A DNA stretch of 43,448 nucleotides, taken from NCBI RefSeq assembly GCF_004136015.1, contig NZ_CP024866.1:2557973-2601420 (forward strand). The letters are read 5' to 3'. The first letter of the stretch is position 1. The number at the start of each line of letters is the position of its first letter. This document shows, piece after piece, positions 8,333 to 16,509 of the stretch. The notes beneath the pieces are model-generated. The model saw only the letters and a program-made list of their open reading frames with translations, searched no databases and was not told the DNA's origin. This DNA is from Pseudomonas sp. ACM7. Lineage in GTDB: Bacteria > Pseudomonadota > Gammaproteobacteria > Pseudomonadales > Pseudomonadaceae. The position numbers and the translations under genes were made by a program.

Positions 8333-8974
8333 TTAATCCGCGAGCTCGGCGCCCTTGTCCGCCAGTTCCATCCAGCCTGCCAGTACAGTGTAGGCGTCTT
8401 CCAGGCCCATGCGTTTTGGCGCCGAGAACAACTGGATGCTGATCGCATCTCCCCAACCCTTGCGGATGTCTGCCTGAACCTTGAGCAGGACGTTTTTCGC
8501 CGCGCCGTAGGTCAGCTTGTCGGCTTTGGTCAGCAAAATGTGCATCGGCATGCCGCTCGCGACAGCCCAGTCGAGCATCAGCAGGTCGAAGTCGGTCATT
8601 GGATGACGGATGTCCATCATCAAGATCAGACCCTTCAAACTCTCCCGACCACCCAGATAGGCTTCCAGGTGACGCTGCCAGTGCAGCTTCAACGGGATAG
8701 GCACTTTCGCGTAACCGTAACCCGGCAGGTCGACCAGACGACGATCATCGTCTAGCTTGAAGAAGTTCAAGAGCTGCGTGCGACCCGGAGTTTTCGAGGT
8801 CCGCGCAAGGCTGGCGTGCGTCAGGGTGTTCAGCGCACTGGACTTGCCGGCGTTGGAACGCCCGGCGAAGGCCACTTCAAAGCCTTCGTCGTCGGGACAT
8901 TGATCGACTTTGGCAGCGCTGAGCATGAAGGTGGACTGTTGGCACAGGCCGAGGATGGGGTTCTTGAGTTGCAT
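8333..8974 (-). CDS. engB: Ribosome biogenesis GTPase EngB (YihA/YsxC)
   Basis: A 213-residue essential small GTPase needed for large-subunit ribosome assembly. GTPase motifs are G1 GRSNAGKSS (residues 38-46), G2 in [14 protein letters not shown]3 [10 protein letters not shown] and G4 LTKAD. The ATG at 8974 was chosen because it gives the normal family length and starts with [11 protein letters not shown]. The in-frame extension to 9100 shows no family features and runs across the promoter region. The gene converges with polA-ErsA and is divergent from the cytochrome genes. Confidence 0.95.
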   Translation of the reverse strand: MQLKNPILGLCQQSTFMLSAAKVDQCPDDEGFEVAFAGRSNAGKSSALNTLTHASLARTSKTPGRTQLLNFFKLDDDRRLVDLPGYGYAKVPIPLKLHWQRHLEAYLGGRESLKGLILMMDIRHPMTDFDLLMLDWAVASGMPMHILLTKADKLTYGAAKNVLLKVQADIRKGWGDAISIQLFSAPKRMGLEDAYTVLAGWMELADKGAELAD

Positions 8975-9165
8975 GGGATTTCCGATGTGGGCGGCGCCGG
9001 GAATGGACGCGGCGAGCAGTGTCGTTTCCGTTTCAGTGACGCCAGTATATAATGCCGCAGATTTTGTGTGCGCTTTGTCCCAGCGTAGGATGAAGTTCAC
9101 GAGAGCGATTGACCTTGATTGCGCACTAGAACGCAGAACGCTCTCAACCCTGAAAAGGTCGTTTT

Positions 9166-9456
9166 ATGACGAAATGGCTGCTAGCTGCCGGTGTCTTGAT
9201 GCCGCTTTACAGCGCTCAGGCTACACAGGATCCGGAAGCTGTGTACAACCGTGTTTGTGGTGCCTGTCATTCCGGCCAACTACCCATGGCGCCCAAAAAG
9301 GGTGATCAGGATGCTTGGACGCCGAGGTTGGCGAAAGGTATGGAGACGCTGGTGCAACACGTGACCCAGGGTTTCAAGGCGATGCCGCCGCGTGGTTTGT
9401 GCATGGACTGCAGTGCCGAGGATTACCAAGCAATCATCCAGTGGATGAGCGAGTGA
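9166..9456 (+). CDS. Class I c-type cytochrome, c5-like
   Basis: A 96-residue periplasmic monoheme cytochrome. A signal peptide (MTKWLLAAGVLMPLYSAQA) is followed by the heme motif CGACH at residues 31-35, and the likely axial methionine is in FKAMPPRG. Two further cysteines (CMDC, about 78-81) are typical of c5-type cytochromes. The C-terminus YQAIIQWMSE is the usual last helix. The gene stands 46 bp before the cytochrome c4 gene, so the two are probably one operon serving electron transfer to terminal oxidases. The specific redox partner is not visible from sequence. Confidence 0.9.
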   Translation: MTKWLLAAGVLMPLYSAQATQDPEAVYNRVCGACHSGQLPMAPKKGDQDAWTPRLAKGMETLVQHVTQGFKAMPPRGLCMDCSAEDYQAIIQWMSE

Positions 9457-9502
9457 TCCCGGTCCATAACTCTTTAACCCTTAGCCGTAGTTGGATTAGC
9501 TG

Positions 9503-10114
9503 ATGAACAAATTGATCGTGAGTCTGCTGTTGACCGTGGGGATCTCCGGCATTGCCCATGCTGCAGGTGATGCGACTGCTGGTCAGGCGAAAGCCGCAGT
9601 ATGTGGCGCCTGTCATGGCCCGGATGGCAACAGTATGGCGCCTAACTTTCCGAAACTGGCAGGCCAGGGCGAGCGTTATCTGAACAAGCAGCTACACGAC
9701 ATCAAGTCCGGCAAACGCACGGTACTGGAAATGACCGGCCTGCTGACCAACCTGAGCGATCAGGATCTGGCCGATATCGCCGCCTACTTCGCCAGCCAGA
9801 AAGGCAGCGTTGGCGCCGCCGACCCGAAAGTCGTTTCTCGCGGTGAAGCATTGTTCCGCGGCGGCGATCTGGCCAAGGGCCTGCCAGCCTGCACCGGTTG
9901 CCACTCGCCAAATGGCGCGGGCAACGCAGCCGCCGGCTTCCCGCACCTGGGCGGCCAGCACGCTCAGTATGTAGCCAAGCAACTGACCGACTTCCGCAAG
10001 GAAGAAGGCGGTCGCAGCAACGATGGCGACACCAAAACCATGCAGACCATTGCAAAAAGGCTGAGCGACGAAGATATCGCAGCAGTGTCCAGCTACATTC
10101 AAGGCCTGCACTAA
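9503..10114 (+). CDS. cc4: Diheme cytochrome c4
   Basis: A 203-residue periplasmic or membrane-attached diheme cytochrome c4. The signal peptide ends at IAHA (residue 20). The two halves are homologous: CGACHGPDGNS (heme 1, C34-H38) and CTGCHSPNGAG (heme 2, C130-H134). Each is followed by a KLAGQ/HLGGQ segment and a final DLADIAAYFASQ/DIAAVSSYIQGL helix, the usual c4 duplication. The protein passes electrons between the bc1 complex and terminal oxidases such as cbb3. It is the second gene after the c5-like cytochrome and is followed by a strong terminator. Confidence 0.95.
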   Translation: MNKLIVSLLLTVGISGIAHAAGDATAGQAKAAVCGACHGPDGNSMAPNFPKLAGQGERYLNKQLHDIKSGKRTVLEMTGLLTNLSDQDLADIAAYFASQKGSVGAADPKVVSRGEALFRGGDLAKGLPACTGCHSPNGAGNAAAGFPHLGGQHAQYVAKQLTDFRKEEGGRSNDGDTKTMQTIAKRLSDEDIAAVSSYIQGLH

Positions 10115-10191
10115 GGCCGGCGAATCGGGCGTCGCGCGAGGCTTACATCTCCTGCAACGTTAACGCTCTATTAATCCGTCGCAGCAAGTAT

Positions 10192-10220
10192 AAAAAGGGT
10201 GGCTTAGGCCGCCCTTTTTT
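10192..10220 (+). terminator. Rho-independent terminator after cytochrome c4
   Basis: AAAAAGGGTGGC, a TTAG loop and GCCGCCCTTTTTT form a strong symmetric hairpin flanked by A and T runs, so it could stop transcription from either side. It lies between cc4 and dsbA. Confidence 0.88.
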
Positions 10221-10314
10221 GTGGCCGCTGCCGTTACACTACAGAACTCAAGCCCGCCAGTACCTGTCTGAAAACAGGTCGCGCGAGGCGACCAAAATTG
10301 TCCAGGAGTAAAGC

Positions 10315-10956
10315 ATGCGTAATCTGATCATCAGCGCCGCACTCGTCGCTGCCAGCCTGTTCGGCATGACCGCCCAAGCGGCTGAAGCACCCGCAGCGCC
10401 TTATGTCGAATTGAGCAATCCCGTCCCGGTAGCGGTGCCTGGCAAGATCGAAGTGGTGGAGCTGTTCTGGTACGGCTGCCCGCACTGCTACGCTTTCGAA
10501 CCCGTGATCAATCCATGGGTTGAGAAACTGCCTTCCGACGTGAACTTTGTCCGCATTCCGGCCATGTTCGGCGGCCCGTGGAACGCACACGGCCAGATGT
10601 TCCTGACCCTTGAAGCCATGGGCGTCGAAAACAAGGTTCACGCTGCGGTGTTCAACGCAATTCAAAAAGAACACAAGAAGCTGGTCGACAAGAATGAAAT
10701 GGCAGATTTCCTGGCCACTCAGGGCGTAGACAAGGACAAGTTCCTGGCCACCTTCGACTCCTTCGCCATCAAGGGCCAAATCGTCAAGGCCACTGACCTG
10801 GCCAAAAAGTACGAAATCTCCGGCGTTCCGACCATGATCGTCAACGGCAAGTATCGCTTCGACGTGGGCTCTGCCGGCGGCGCCGAGCAAGCATTGCAAC
10901 TGGCCGACAAGCTGATCGACAAAGAGCGAGCGGCTAGCAAGGCTGCTACCAACTAA
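10315..10956 (+). CDS. dsbA: Thiol:disulfide interchange protein DsbA
   Basis: A 213-residue periplasmic oxidase that introduces disulfide bonds into exported proteins. The signal peptide ends at MTAQA (about residue 22). The thioredoxin-fold active site is CPHC at residues 55-58 in FWYGCPHCYAFEP, and the cis-proline loop is EISGVPTMIVNG. The length and the inserted helical domain are normal. A good ribosome binding site (AGGAG) precedes the ATG. The EEP-fold gene starts 14 bp after the stop, so read-through into the next genes is likely. Confidence 0.96.
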   Translation: MRNLIISAALVAASLFGMTAQAAEAPAAPYVELSNPVPVAVPGKIEVVELFWYGCPHCYAFEPVINPWVEKLPSDVNFVRIPAMFGGPWNAHGQMFLTLEAMGVENKVHAAVFNAIQKEHKKLVDKNEMADFLATQGVDKDKFLATFDSFAIKGQIVKATDLAKKYEISGVPTMIVNGKYRFDVGSAGGAEQALQLADKLIDKERAASKAATN

Positions 10957-10970
10957 GCGCGGCGACTGCC

Positions 10971-11849
10971 ATGCGCCGCTGGGGTACTGAACGCGTCGTT
11001 GGCCTGCATGATCCGCGGGTCAACGAGCATCATCTGGAGTCGACGGGCCTGCCCGCAGACAGTCGTCTGCGCTTGCTCAGTTTCAATATCCAGGTTGGCA
11101 TCAGTACCGAGCGCTATCACCACTACCTGACCCGAGGCTGGCAGCATCTGTTGCCGCACACCGGGCGTGCCGACAATCTGCAAAAGATCGGCAATCTGCT
11201 GGGCGACTTCGATCTGGTCGCCTTGCAGGAAGCCGATGGCGGCAGCTTGCGATCAGGCTACGTCAACCAGGTCGAACACTTGGCCCAGCTCGGCGCATTC
11301 CCCTACTGGTATCAACAACTCAATCGCAATCTCGGACGCCTCGGCCAGCACAGCAATGGTGTGCTCAGCCGCCTGCGTCCGTGGGCGATTGAAGATCATC
11401 CGCTACCGGGGCCCAAGGGTCGCGGGGCGATTCTGGTGCGCTTTGGCGAAGGTCCTGAGGCGCTGGTGGTGGTCATGATGCACCTGGCACTGGGCGCTCG
11501 CGCCCGCAGCATGCAACTGGCTTACATCCGCGAGTTGATCGGCGGCTATAAACACCAGGTGCTGATGGGCGACATGAATACCCATGCCAGTGACTTGCTG
11601 CAAAACTCCCCGTTGCGTGACCTCGGCCTGCTCGCGCCGCAACTGGAAGCGACGTTCCCTAGCTGGCGCCCGCAGCGCTGTCTGGACCATATTCTGCTGA
11701 GCCCCACCCTGACCCTTGAAAAGGTCGAGGTGCTGGCACAACCCATTTCCGATCACCTGCCGGTCGCGGTAGAGATTCGTCTGCCGGGTTCGCTCACGGC
11801 CGATGCATTGCCCGCGTTGAGTCCTGCCCCTCGCGGATCCCATGAATGA
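10971..11849 (+). CDS. Endonuclease/exonuclease/phosphatase family protein
   Basis: A 292-residue EEP-fold metal-dependent hydrolase. The active-site motifs are in order: LLSFNIQVGI (Asn), DLVALQEADGG (metal-binding Glu), MGDMNTHASDLL (Asp/Asn) and the C-terminal ISDHLPVAVEI (catalytic Asp-His pair). Substrates of this fold include DNA, phosphoinositides and sphingomyelin, and nothing here fixes the substrate. There is no signal peptide, so it is likely cytoplasmic. The gene starts 14 bp after dsbA and its stop overlaps the start of the diguanylate cyclase gene (ATGA), which suggests a dsbA-EEP-dgcH transcription unit. Confidence 0.88.
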   Translation: MRRWGTERVVGLHDPRVNEHHLESTGLPADSRLRLLSFNIQVGISTERYHHYLTRGWQHLLPHTGRADNLQKIGNLLGDFDLVALQEADGGSLRSGYVNQVEHLAQLGAFPYWYQQLNRNLGRLGQHSNGVLSRLRPWAIEDHPLPGPKGRGAILVRFGEGPEALVVVMMHLALGARARSMQLAYIRELIGGYKHQVLMGDMNTHASDLLQNSPLRDLGLLAPQLEATFPSWRPQRCLDHILLSPTLTLEKVEVLAQPISDHLPVAVEIRLPGSLTADALPALSPAPRGSHE

Positions 11850-13924
11850 GCGACGAAGCACAGCGCTGGAAAGAAAAATACCTCAAAAGCATCGAACAAC
11901 AGGAAAAGCTCGAACGTCGATGGGACGCCCGGCTCGATCTGCTGCGTCGTGGCCTGGTGCGCAGCACGCTGGCAGCCGAGGGCACCGACCGCGTCGTTGA
12001 CCAATGCATGAAGGAAATGCGTGAAGTCGTGCGCACCGACGACATGGACGCCGGCCTGGCCGCCCTGCTTCCGCGGCTGGAAAAAGCCGTGCTCGACTCC
12101 GAACAACGCCGGGAAACCCGGGTTAACCAGACCAGCGCTGCATTGACCGCGCTGGTCTCGCAGCTTCAAACATTACCGCTGCCCCGCGAGGTAAGCCGGC
12201 CGCTGAAAAACTTCGCCAAGCATCTGGAGGCAAGAGTCGGGCAGGCGCGCGAAATTCCGTTGCTGCTCAGCGAACTGAGCGGCCTGCAAGGCAAAGCCCT
12301 GAATCAGCTTGAAAACCCGGCAGAACCCGGTCGCCCTGGTTTGCTGCAGCGACTGTTTGGTAGCCGTGAAGCGGATGAAGCGGCATCACAGATTGCCTCC
12401 GGCACCTTCCCGACAACCGCCCCGCAGCCAGCCGAAGCGGTTGCTGTGCCTCATGCCGAGACACCACAGGTAACCGTCGATCTCGCTCCAGAGATCGATA
12501 AGCCGCAAGTGGCGGTCGCACAAGTTGCCGCGCCCGCTACTGCATCCGAGCCAACGACGATCGAGGCTCCACCCGCAGCAGCGCCTTCTCCTGCAGTTGT
12601 AGCGTTTGTCCCGCCGGTGCTTGAGCCGGAGCGAGCACGCGCCCAGACTCCAGAGACGCAACCGCAACCGGACATAGAACATCCAGAAGAACCCGCTCCA
12701 TCAATCATCGAGCCAGAAATTCAGGCTCAACCGGCTATCAATCCCGACGAACTGACCCCGGTGGTCTATCTCGACAGCCTGCCGTTGCCCCCGGCCCTGG
12801 CCGAAGTGTTGGCAGCCGTAGACACTGAACAATCCGAGCCGGATGTTCTCTACGCCCTGCCGGACTCACCCGAGCCGTCCTACAGCTCGGTGGCCAAGCA
12901 TATCGAAGACACGCTACTGGGCCTGCTCGACGACCTGACGCTGCCCGAGCGTCATCGTCCGCAAGCCGAAGCGATGCGTGATCGCCTGCAAAACGGTTTG
13001 AATTGGTACGAACTGCTGCCAATCCTCGACGATCTGGCAACCTTGATGCTGGCAATCACCGACAGTGGCCAGCATGAATTCGAAGCCTACTTGCAACAGC
13101 TAAACGAACGCCTCGAGTCATTCCAAAGCAACTTGCAAGCCGCCAGCGAAGGCCATGCCGACAACCGTTCCGCCGCACGTGAGATGGACACGCAGATCCG
13201 CGAGCAGGTCGACGGCTTACAGAGCAGCATGCAGGAAGCCGCCGACCTGGACGATCTCAAGCACGTCCTGGAAAACCATCTGGAAGGCCTGCTCGGCACC
13301 ATGGACCAGCACCAGAAACAGCGTGACGAGCGCGAGCAGGAAGTCGCAGCCCGTCTCCATGGTCTGGCCGAACGCGTTGCGCACATGGAGCAGGAAGCCC
13401 TGGGCTACCGCGAGCATCTTGAAGAGCAGCGTCAGAAGGCGTTGATCGACCCGCTGACCGGCCTGCCTAACCGGGCCGCCTGGAGCGAACGGCTGGATTA
13501 CGAAATCAACCAATGGCAGCAACACGACAACACCCTGTTGCTGGCAATGCTCGACCTCGACCATTTCAAACGCATTAACGATAACTATGGCCACCTGGCG
13601 GGCGACAAAGTACTGAAAATCATTGCCAGCGTGCTACGCAAGCGCCTGCGTGGGACGGATTTCATCGCCCGGTTCGGCGGTGAGGAGTTTGTCCTGTTGA
13701 TGCCAGACACAGTGCCAGCTGCTGGTGCGAAACTGCTGGAAAAGCTGCGCGCCTCGATCGAAGCCTGCCCTTTCCACTTCAAGGGCGAGCCAGTAACCAT
13801 CACCATTTCCATGGGCCTGACTGCATTCAAACCCGGCGAACATAGCGATTTGGTCCTTAAAAGAGCCGATCAGGCTCTATATCGCGCGAAACATGCCGGC
13901 CGTAACCAAGTGGCACTGGGCTGA
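11846..13924 (+). CDS. dgcH: Diguanylate cyclase DgcH-like (GGDEF)
   Basis: A 692-residue cytoplasmic diguanylate cyclase. The N-terminal part (1-170) is charged and helical. About residues 190-310 are a Pro/Ala/Glu-rich linker with no fold apparent. Residues 330-530 are again helical with a long coiled coil (QHQKQRDEREQEVAARLHG). The GGDEF domain follows, with LIDPLTGLPNRAAW, the active-site RFGGEEFVLLMPD and a complete inhibitory I-site (RGTD, five residues before GGEEF). It should therefore make c-di-GMP and be product-inhibited. No membrane segment is seen. The position agrees with dgcH of P. aeruginosa, as I remember it. The start overlaps the EEP gene by 4 bp. Confidence 0.92.
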   Translation: MSDEAQRWKEKYLKSIEQQEKLERRWDARLDLLRRGLVRSTLAAEGTDRVVDQCMKEMREVVRTDDMDAGLAALLPRLEKAVLDSEQRRETRVNQTSAALTALVSQLQTLPLPREVSRPLKNFAKHLEARVGQAREIPLLLSELSGLQGKALNQLENPAEPGRPGLLQRLFGSREADEAASQIASGTFPTTAPQPAEAVAVPHAETPQVTVDLAPEIDKPQVAVAQVAAPATASEPTTIEAPPAAAPSPAVVAFVPPVLEPERARAQTPETQPQPDIEHPEEPAPSIIEPEIQAQPAINPDELTPVVYLDSLPLPPALAEVLAAVDTEQSEPDVLYALPDSPEPSYSSVAKHIEDTLLGLLDDLTLPERHRPQAEAMRDRLQNGLNWYELLPILDDLATLMLAITDSGQHEFEAYLQQLNERLESFQSNLQAASEGHADNRSAAREMDTQIREQVDGLQSSMQEAADLDDLKHVLENHLEGLLGTMDQHQKQRDEREQEVAARLHGLAERVAHMEQEALGYREHLEEQRQKALIDPLTGLPNRAAWSERLDYEINQWQQHDNTLLLAMLDLDHFKRINDNYGHLAGDKVLKIIASVLRKRLRGTDFIARFGGEEFVLLMPDTVPAAGAKLLEKLRASIEACPFHFKGEPVTITISMGLTAFKPGEHSDLVLKRADQALYRAKHAGRNQVALG

Positions 13925-13971
13925 CGGTCAATTGTTCCATTTTGTTTAAAACTTCGCGTCGGCCTTCTGCG

Positions 13972-14011
13972 CGCAAGACAGTACGTTACACTGTTGCATT
14001 ACTGTCTTGCG
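13972..14011. promoter_or_regulatory. 12-bp palindrome around a -10-like box upstream of ampDh2
   Basis: CGCAAGACAGTA (13972-13983) and its exact reverse complement TACTGTCTTGCG (14000-14011) flank a 16-nt centre that contains TACACT, a plausible sigma-70 -10 box. No T-run follows, so it is not an ordinary terminator. It ends 16 bp before the ampDh2 start. It may be an operator or a 5' hairpin; function is unproven. Confidence 0.5.
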
Positions 14012-14027
14012 TGTATTGCCTTCTGCC

Positions 14028-14807
14028 ATGAAATATCTATCTCTCATCGTGTCGCTGACTCTGTTGGCCGGTTGTGCCAGCGGCCCCCGGTTCGACACCC
14101 GTCACCCTTCAGCCAATTACGACAGCCGCATTCAGTTCGTGGTGGTGCACTACACCAACGCGTCACTGGAACGCTCGCTGCAACTGCTGACCCACGGCGA
14201 CGTCAGCAGCCACTATCTGATTGGCGACGACAAGGGCGCCACCATCTACAAGCTGATGGATGAAAACCTCCGAGCCTGGCACGCCGGGGAAAGCGAATGG
14301 CAGGGCCGGACCTGGTTGAACTCCAGCTCCATCGGTATCGAAATCGTCAATCCGGGTTTTAAAGACACCCCTACCGGGCGCCTTTGGTACCCCTACAGCG
14401 AAGACCAGGTCCAGTCCCTGATCGTCCTGCTCAAGGACATCAGCAAGCGTTACGCCATCAATCCCCGCAACATCATCGGCCACAGCGACATCGCCCCCCT
14501 GCGCAAGCTTGATCCGGGGCCGCTGTTCCCCTGGAAGCGTCTGGCTGCCGAAGGCCTGGGAATCTGGCCGAACGAGCAGGCCGTAACGCGTCAGCAAGCA
14601 CAGTTCGAAGTACAACTGCCAACCATCAGCTGGTTTCAGGCACAGCTGGCCCGCGCGGGTTATCCCACGCCGCAAACCGGCGAACTGGATGTTGCGACAC
14701 GTCATGTGATTGCGGCCTTCCAGATGCATTTTCGACCGTCACGTTTCGACGGCACCCCGGATGCGCAAACCGCAGCGCTTCTACAAGTCTTGAACCAGAC
14801 AAAATAA
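14028..14807 (+). CDS. ampDh2: N-acetylmuramoyl-L-alanine amidase AmpDh2
   Basis: A 259-residue peptidoglycan amidase of the AmpD family with an envelope location. The lipoprotein signal MKYLSLIVSLTLLAGC has its cysteine at residue 16. The Amidase_2 zinc domain (about 25-180) shows VVVHYTNASLERSLQLL, the WHAGESEW loop and the last zinc-binding segment IIGHSDIAPLRKLDPG. A C-terminal peptidoglycan-binding domain follows (ELDVATRHVIAAFQMHFRP). It cleaves the bond between MurNAc and the stem peptide and takes part in wall recycling and beta-lactamase control. The ATG at 14028 is chosen because it starts the signal peptide; an upstream ATG at 14007 would bury it. Confidence 0.93.
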   Translation: MKYLSLIVSLTLLAGCASGPRFDTRHPSANYDSRIQFVVVHYTNASLERSLQLLTHGDVSSHYLIGDDKGATIYKLMDENLRAWHAGESEWQGRTWLNSSSIGIEIVNPGFKDTPTGRLWYPYSEDQVQSLIVLLKDISKRYAINPRNIIGHSDIAPLRKLDPGPLFPWKRLAAEGLGIWPNEQAVTRQQAQFEVQLPTISWFQAQLARAGYPTPQTGELDVATRHVIAAFQMHFRPSRFDGTPDAQTAALLQVLNQTK

Positions 14808-14815
14808 TGACGCCC

Positions 14816-14838
14816 GCCCGACGGTCAGGGCTTTTTTT
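14816..14838 (+). terminator. Rho-independent terminator after ampDh2
   Basis: GCCC-GACGGTCA-GGGC followed by seven T residues, 8 bp after the ampDh2 stop codon. Confidence 0.75.
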
Positions 14839-14883
14839 CCAATCAGCAGCTATAACTCATTGGTAATTCTTCGGATATTCCCT

Positions 14884-16497
14884 ATGCCTGCTGCTCGAGA
14901 GAAACTACGTAGTTGGTTCTTTCGCCCTTGGTTTTTGGCGATACTGGCTGCTGCCTTGAGCGCGACACTTCTGATGGCCGGCAGTCTGTTCGTGGCCATG
15001 CATCAAGTCGAGCAGAGCGAAAGCGAAGAAATGAACGCCCAGGGCGAGCGCTTCCTTGCTCGTCTGGAGCAACTTTTCGGGCAGTTGCGGGAAAGCCTCG
15101 ACGACCTGGAAGCCCAGCCGTTACGCGGCTGCGATGACGAAATGATCGCGACCTTGCAACAGGTCAGCTTCAATTATCGCTTCGTTTACGAAGCCGCTTA
15201 TATGGACGCCTCGCGGATCTGTTCCAACCGCCCCCGCCAGGAAGGGCTGTCGATGATAAGGCCGCCAGACATCAAGGGGCCGACCTACAGCTACTGGCTG
15301 AACACCACCACCGAACCTGATGAAAACCGTGCCGCGCTGATGCTAGGACGCGGCAATTTTCGTGTCGCGACGTCTCGCGGGCATTTGACCGACATGGTCG
15401 ACTTGCCACCGGGAAGCAGCCTGCTGGTGGTGCTCGACCACGGTACGCGCGCGATTCCGGTGCTGGGTGTCTCGCAGGTCTGGCCACCAACCGAACCCTG
15501 GCCCCCGAAAAACCTCGACGCGCTACAAGTGACGCATACCCGCTTGATTTACCGCATGCCCACCAACAATCCGGAATACCAATTGGTGCTGATCAGCCCG
15601 CGCACCGGTATGCATGTACCCGCAGTCTGGTGGTGGTTGCTGCCGGCCAGCCTGGCACTCGCCTTATGCGTGGGTTTTCTGGTGCTTTTGCTGGTGCGCC
15701 AGCGACAGTCGCTGGACGCCGAACTGAGTGGCGCCATACGACGAGGCGAATTGCAGGTGCTGTATCAACCGATCTTCGACCTCGACAGCCGTAACTGTGT
15801 CGGGGCAGAAGCCTTGCTGCGCTGGCGAAGGCCGGACGGCACCCTGACCAGCCCCGATCTGTTTATTCCGATGGCGGAGAACACCGGCCAGATCCGCCAG
15901 ATGACCGACTTCGTCCTGCAACGCCTGCTTGAGCAGCTGGGTCAATTGTTGCGGGCCAATCCGCAACTTTACATCTCGGTCAACCTGGCGGCCTGCGACG
16001 TCATGGTGCCGCGTATCGGTCAGGTAATGGCGCGACTGCTGACCTTGCACCGCGTCGCGGCAAAGCAAATTGCCTTTGAGGTCACCGAACGGGGATTGAT
16101 CGATGTCGTGGTAGCCCGGGAAAACCTGCAAGCCTTGCGGGACGTCGGGCATCAGGTGCTGATTGATGACTTTGGCACCGGCTATTGCAGCCTCGCCTAT
16201 CTGCAAACCCTTCCAGTCGATTGCCTGAAAATCGACAAGGCGTTTATCGATGCGCTGGGTCATGACGCTGCAAGTAGCGGTGTCGCCCCGCACATCATTC
16301 ACATGGCCCAGGCCCTGAAACTCAAAGTGATTGCCGAAGGCATCGAACTTGAATCCCAGGCGGCGCTCCTGAGCAGTGAAGGCGTGAAGTTCGGTCAGGG
16401 TTGGCTATTCGCCCATGCGTTGAGTGCGGTGCAGTTCATCGAGCTGATTACCCGTGGCCGCCGATTGGCTGCCCGACGTCTCGATGACGAAGCCTGA
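14884..16497 (+). CDS. CSS-motif EAL-domain c-di-GMP phosphodiesterase
   Basis: A 537-residue inner-membrane enzyme. An N-terminal helix (about residues 17-42) and a second helix (about 244-264, LLPASLALALCVGFLVLLL) enclose a periplasmic domain with two conserved-looking cysteines (LRGCDDEM and RICSNRP). This matches the redox-sensing CSS domain layout. The cytoplasmic EAL domain keeps the catalytic set: EALLRW, NLAACDV, FEVTERGLID, DDFGTGYCSLAYL, LKIDKAFID and VIAEGIE. Hydrolysis of c-di-GMP is therefore expected. Family knowledge suggests that free thiols versus a disulfide in the CSS domain tune stability and activity. The ATG at 14884 leads directly into the n-region and was preferred over 14860. 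Confidence 0.92.
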   Translation: MPAAREKLRSWFFRPWFLAILAAALSATLLMAGSLFVAMHQVEQSESEEMNAQGERFLARLEQLFGQLRESLDDLEAQPLRGCDDEMIATLQQVSFNYRFVYEAAYMDASRICSNRPRQEGLSMIRPPDIKGPTYSYWLNTTTEPDENRAALMLGRGNFRVATSRGHLTDMVDLPPGSSLLVVLDHGTRAIPVLGVSQVWPPTEPWPPKNLDALQVTHTRLIYRMPTNNPEYQLVLISPRTGMHVPAVWWWLLPASLALALCVGFLVLLLVRQRQSLDAELSGAIRRGELQVLYQPIFDLDSRNCVGAEALLRWRRPDGTLTSPDLFIPMAENTGQIRQMTDFVLQRLLEQLGQLLRANPQLYISVNLAACDVMVPRIGQVMARLLTLHRVAAKQIAFEVTERGLIDVVVARENLQALRDVGHQVLIDDFGTGYCSLAYLQTLPVDCLKIDKAFIDALGHDAASSGVAPHIIHMAQALKLKVIAEGIELESQAALLSSEGVKFGQGWLFAHALSAVQFIELITRGRRLAARRLDDEA

Positions 16498-16509
16498 AGC
16501 CGCTGCGGC

